Origin: Verrucomicrobiota bacterium
GTDB taxonomy: Bacteria; Verrucomicrobiota; Verrucomicrobiia; Limisphaerales; UBA9464
Direction of reading: 5' to 3'
Assembly: GCA_016871805.1 (NCBI GenBank)
Contig: VHCG01000005.1
Location: forward strand, 47,373 to 111,372
Length of the DNA: 64,000 nt
Shown piece by piece: positions 63,901 through 64,000 of the stretch. The translations under genes and the position numbers were made by a program. The notes beneath the pieces are model-generated. The model searched no databases. It was not told the origin of the DNA and was given only the letters and a program-made list of their open reading frames with translations. The first letter of the stretch is position 1, and every line of letters begins with the position of its first letter.

Positions 63901-64000
63901 GCTCGTTCCTTCTCGGGATCCGACTGGGCCCGGAGCGGCGCAACGACCGGGGTGGTGGCGAGCCCGAGGAAGACCCCGGCCCAACCCAGTGCCAGGAGCA
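60987..64000 (-). CDS. PVC-type heme-binding dehydrogenase-like protein, 5' end beyond window
   Basis: At least 1003 residues, open at the right window edge. It begins inside a signal peptide (LLALGWAGVFLGLATTPVVA). Residues about 45-400 form a glucose/sorbosone dehydrogenase-like beta-propeller ('LWVVGSTAYPQIKPGE', 'DTDGDGRADQRRVV', 'YLCDWYNPVIGHYQNSFRDPARDKAGGRIWRV'). HEAT-like helical repeats fill about 415-850. A C-terminal cytochrome c domain follows with 'LACTGCHSVDGTPGKVGPVM' (codons at 61347-61361) and 'LPKTSIEVFRQLGSLMPEGLVDTLSAEEFRDLVAYLGSL'. This three-part layout is the PVC-type heme-binding CxxCH protein, abundant in Planctomycetes and Verrucomicrobia and thought to oxidise sugars. 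Confidence 0.92.
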   Translation of the reverse strand, partial: LLALGWAGVFLGLATTPVVAPLRAQSDPEKERASLRVLDGFEVQLFASEREGVRKPIQIRFDPDGRLWVVGSTAYPQIKPGEEPDDEVVVLEDTNRDGRADRSTVFASGLHIPTGLEWGEGGVYVGAATELLHLKDTDGDGRADQRRVVLRGFGTGDTHQTINSFCWGPLGELMLSQGLHAESRIETPWGVSELRQAGVWRFWPRQVRLDPFWSGAMGAHNPFGTVFDRWGQPFVFAGNGHGIYHLTQAMIPTDHFVEQRWIWNQGRKFGGADIVENSHWPAAFQGEAVSGGYLQNSVERFRLTPDGSSFKAERLPPLIESTNIAFRIVDARFGPDGALYLCDWYNPVIGHYQNSFRDPARDKAGGRIWRVTAKGRSVVDWKPLGRTSDEALVKALGSSERWDRQMARRALADRAPSSAVDAVVRWAETLTGKSESADHGRLEALGVLTELGRDTDPAARRLLLGLKASGRPEARAMAARVLGEWARRGGPGPERVEAVLKDLGDLVRDEHPRVRLEAVVACSFVASPGAVEVAAEVADRPMDGPLDYAFTQTVAQLRPQWTRAYEAGSLELLKKPARAAAFAKADGGSGSAQYAAGRLRRIGEVALDAETVRQLSSLVARAGGPGDLAVLLQPRSFTVGVDHDAPLQARRLREAAASSRLRGVVPEGNVAPAIAALLDSKDPGLRAAAALVAGAWRVESLRDRLKALVSAESASVAERVAAVEGSALLGGDGVTAQLIGWAGSGSPAAIRSAALAALVPVEARSAARLSADWMAGDAGSNGVRPIAVAFLRQKEALPLLREALESRKPTPENAAVLLEELARGGRQDSELTDLLWAAAGARKRSGGWTVSDVPSIATAARASGNPVRGGEVFRSAQLACTGCHSVDGTPGKVGPVMAALGTAQSLESITGAIVAPQKEVKEGFMATEIVTKDGTTYQGYLRGETPEAMTLSDHLSGQTVILPKTSIEVFRQLGSLMPEGLVDTLSAEEFRDLVAYLGSLGRR

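Noticed and set aside
1..64000. tRNA, rRNA, CRISPR arrays, integrases, transposases
   Set aside because: Looked for in the intergenic gaps and at the island edges; none recognised by eye. A tRNA/Rfam scan would be needed to be certain.

Overview
This is a high-GC bacterial chromosome segment, most likely from the Verrucomicrobiota (Pedosphaera/Limisphaerales side of the PVC group). The assignment is an inference from gene content: a large PVC-type heme-binding dehydrogenase-like protein at the right edge, small planctomycete-type c cytochromes, secreted proteins with Ig-like domains and a short 'YRVRAR'-type C-terminus, a pilin-tail-like large membrane protein, and many antisense ORFs typical of GC-rich DNA. 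No rRNA, tRNA or CRISPR array was seen.

Layout. 1-12.75 kb: a frameshifted proton-conducting membrane transporter, yajQ, a TonB/ExbB/ExbD energy-transduction operon, an Ig-domain secreted protein, a half-length carB, a secreted MsrB-MsrA fusion, an M13 metallopeptidase and a secreted c-type cytochrome. 12.7-30.6 kb: a ROK sugar-kinase gene present twice. A truncated copy (12847-13437) and an intact copy (29671-30600), about 95% identical in nucleotides, flank a 16 kb nitrate-assimilation island. 30.7-46.8 kb: SIS isomerase, uvrC, a YqjD/YqjE-like membrane pair, cytochrome, pterin dehydratase, an ECF sigma locus, an EF-hand/redoxin/cytochrome/copper-monooxygenase fusion, a truncated sulfotransferase, a porin broken by an in-frame TAG, TVP38, an ion channel, a DUF4239 protein, an MBL-fold hydrolase and a MetE-like protein. 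46.9-64 kb: dienelactone hydrolase, xylA, a HldE/RfaE nucleotidyltransferase domain, YhbY, dnaE, a di-heme peroxidase, a metal-associated-domain protein, YqgE, a nucleosidase, rpmB, smpB, rpoZ, an aldehyde dehydrogenase and the PVC heme protein that runs off the window.

The island reads as one physiological unit. A divergent LysR regulator and a cytoplasmic NasS-like nitrate-binding protein lie next to a Tat-exported NrtA, the NrtB permease, two ATPases and an alginate-export-type outer-membrane porin. After a terminator come a CysJ-like NADPH flavoprotein, a siroheme nitrite reductase (NirA), a fused DmsB-DmsC membrane electron-transfer subunit and a molybdopterin nitrate reductase (NasA/NarB type). 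The inferred route is nitrate through the porin and ABC transporter, quinol-linked reduction to nitrite at the membrane, and NADPH/flavoprotein-linked reduction to ammonium.

The most notable observations are the duplicated cytochrome-tail/ROK junction, which looks like a single-crossover (Campbell-type) integration scar or a strain-level misassembly; the membrane-anchored assimilatory nitrate reductase; and related palindromic elements inserted in frame into both the DmsBC fusion and the nitrate reductase. Several genes are broken (frameshift, amber stop, truncations), so gene decay or sequencing/assembly error must be weighed.
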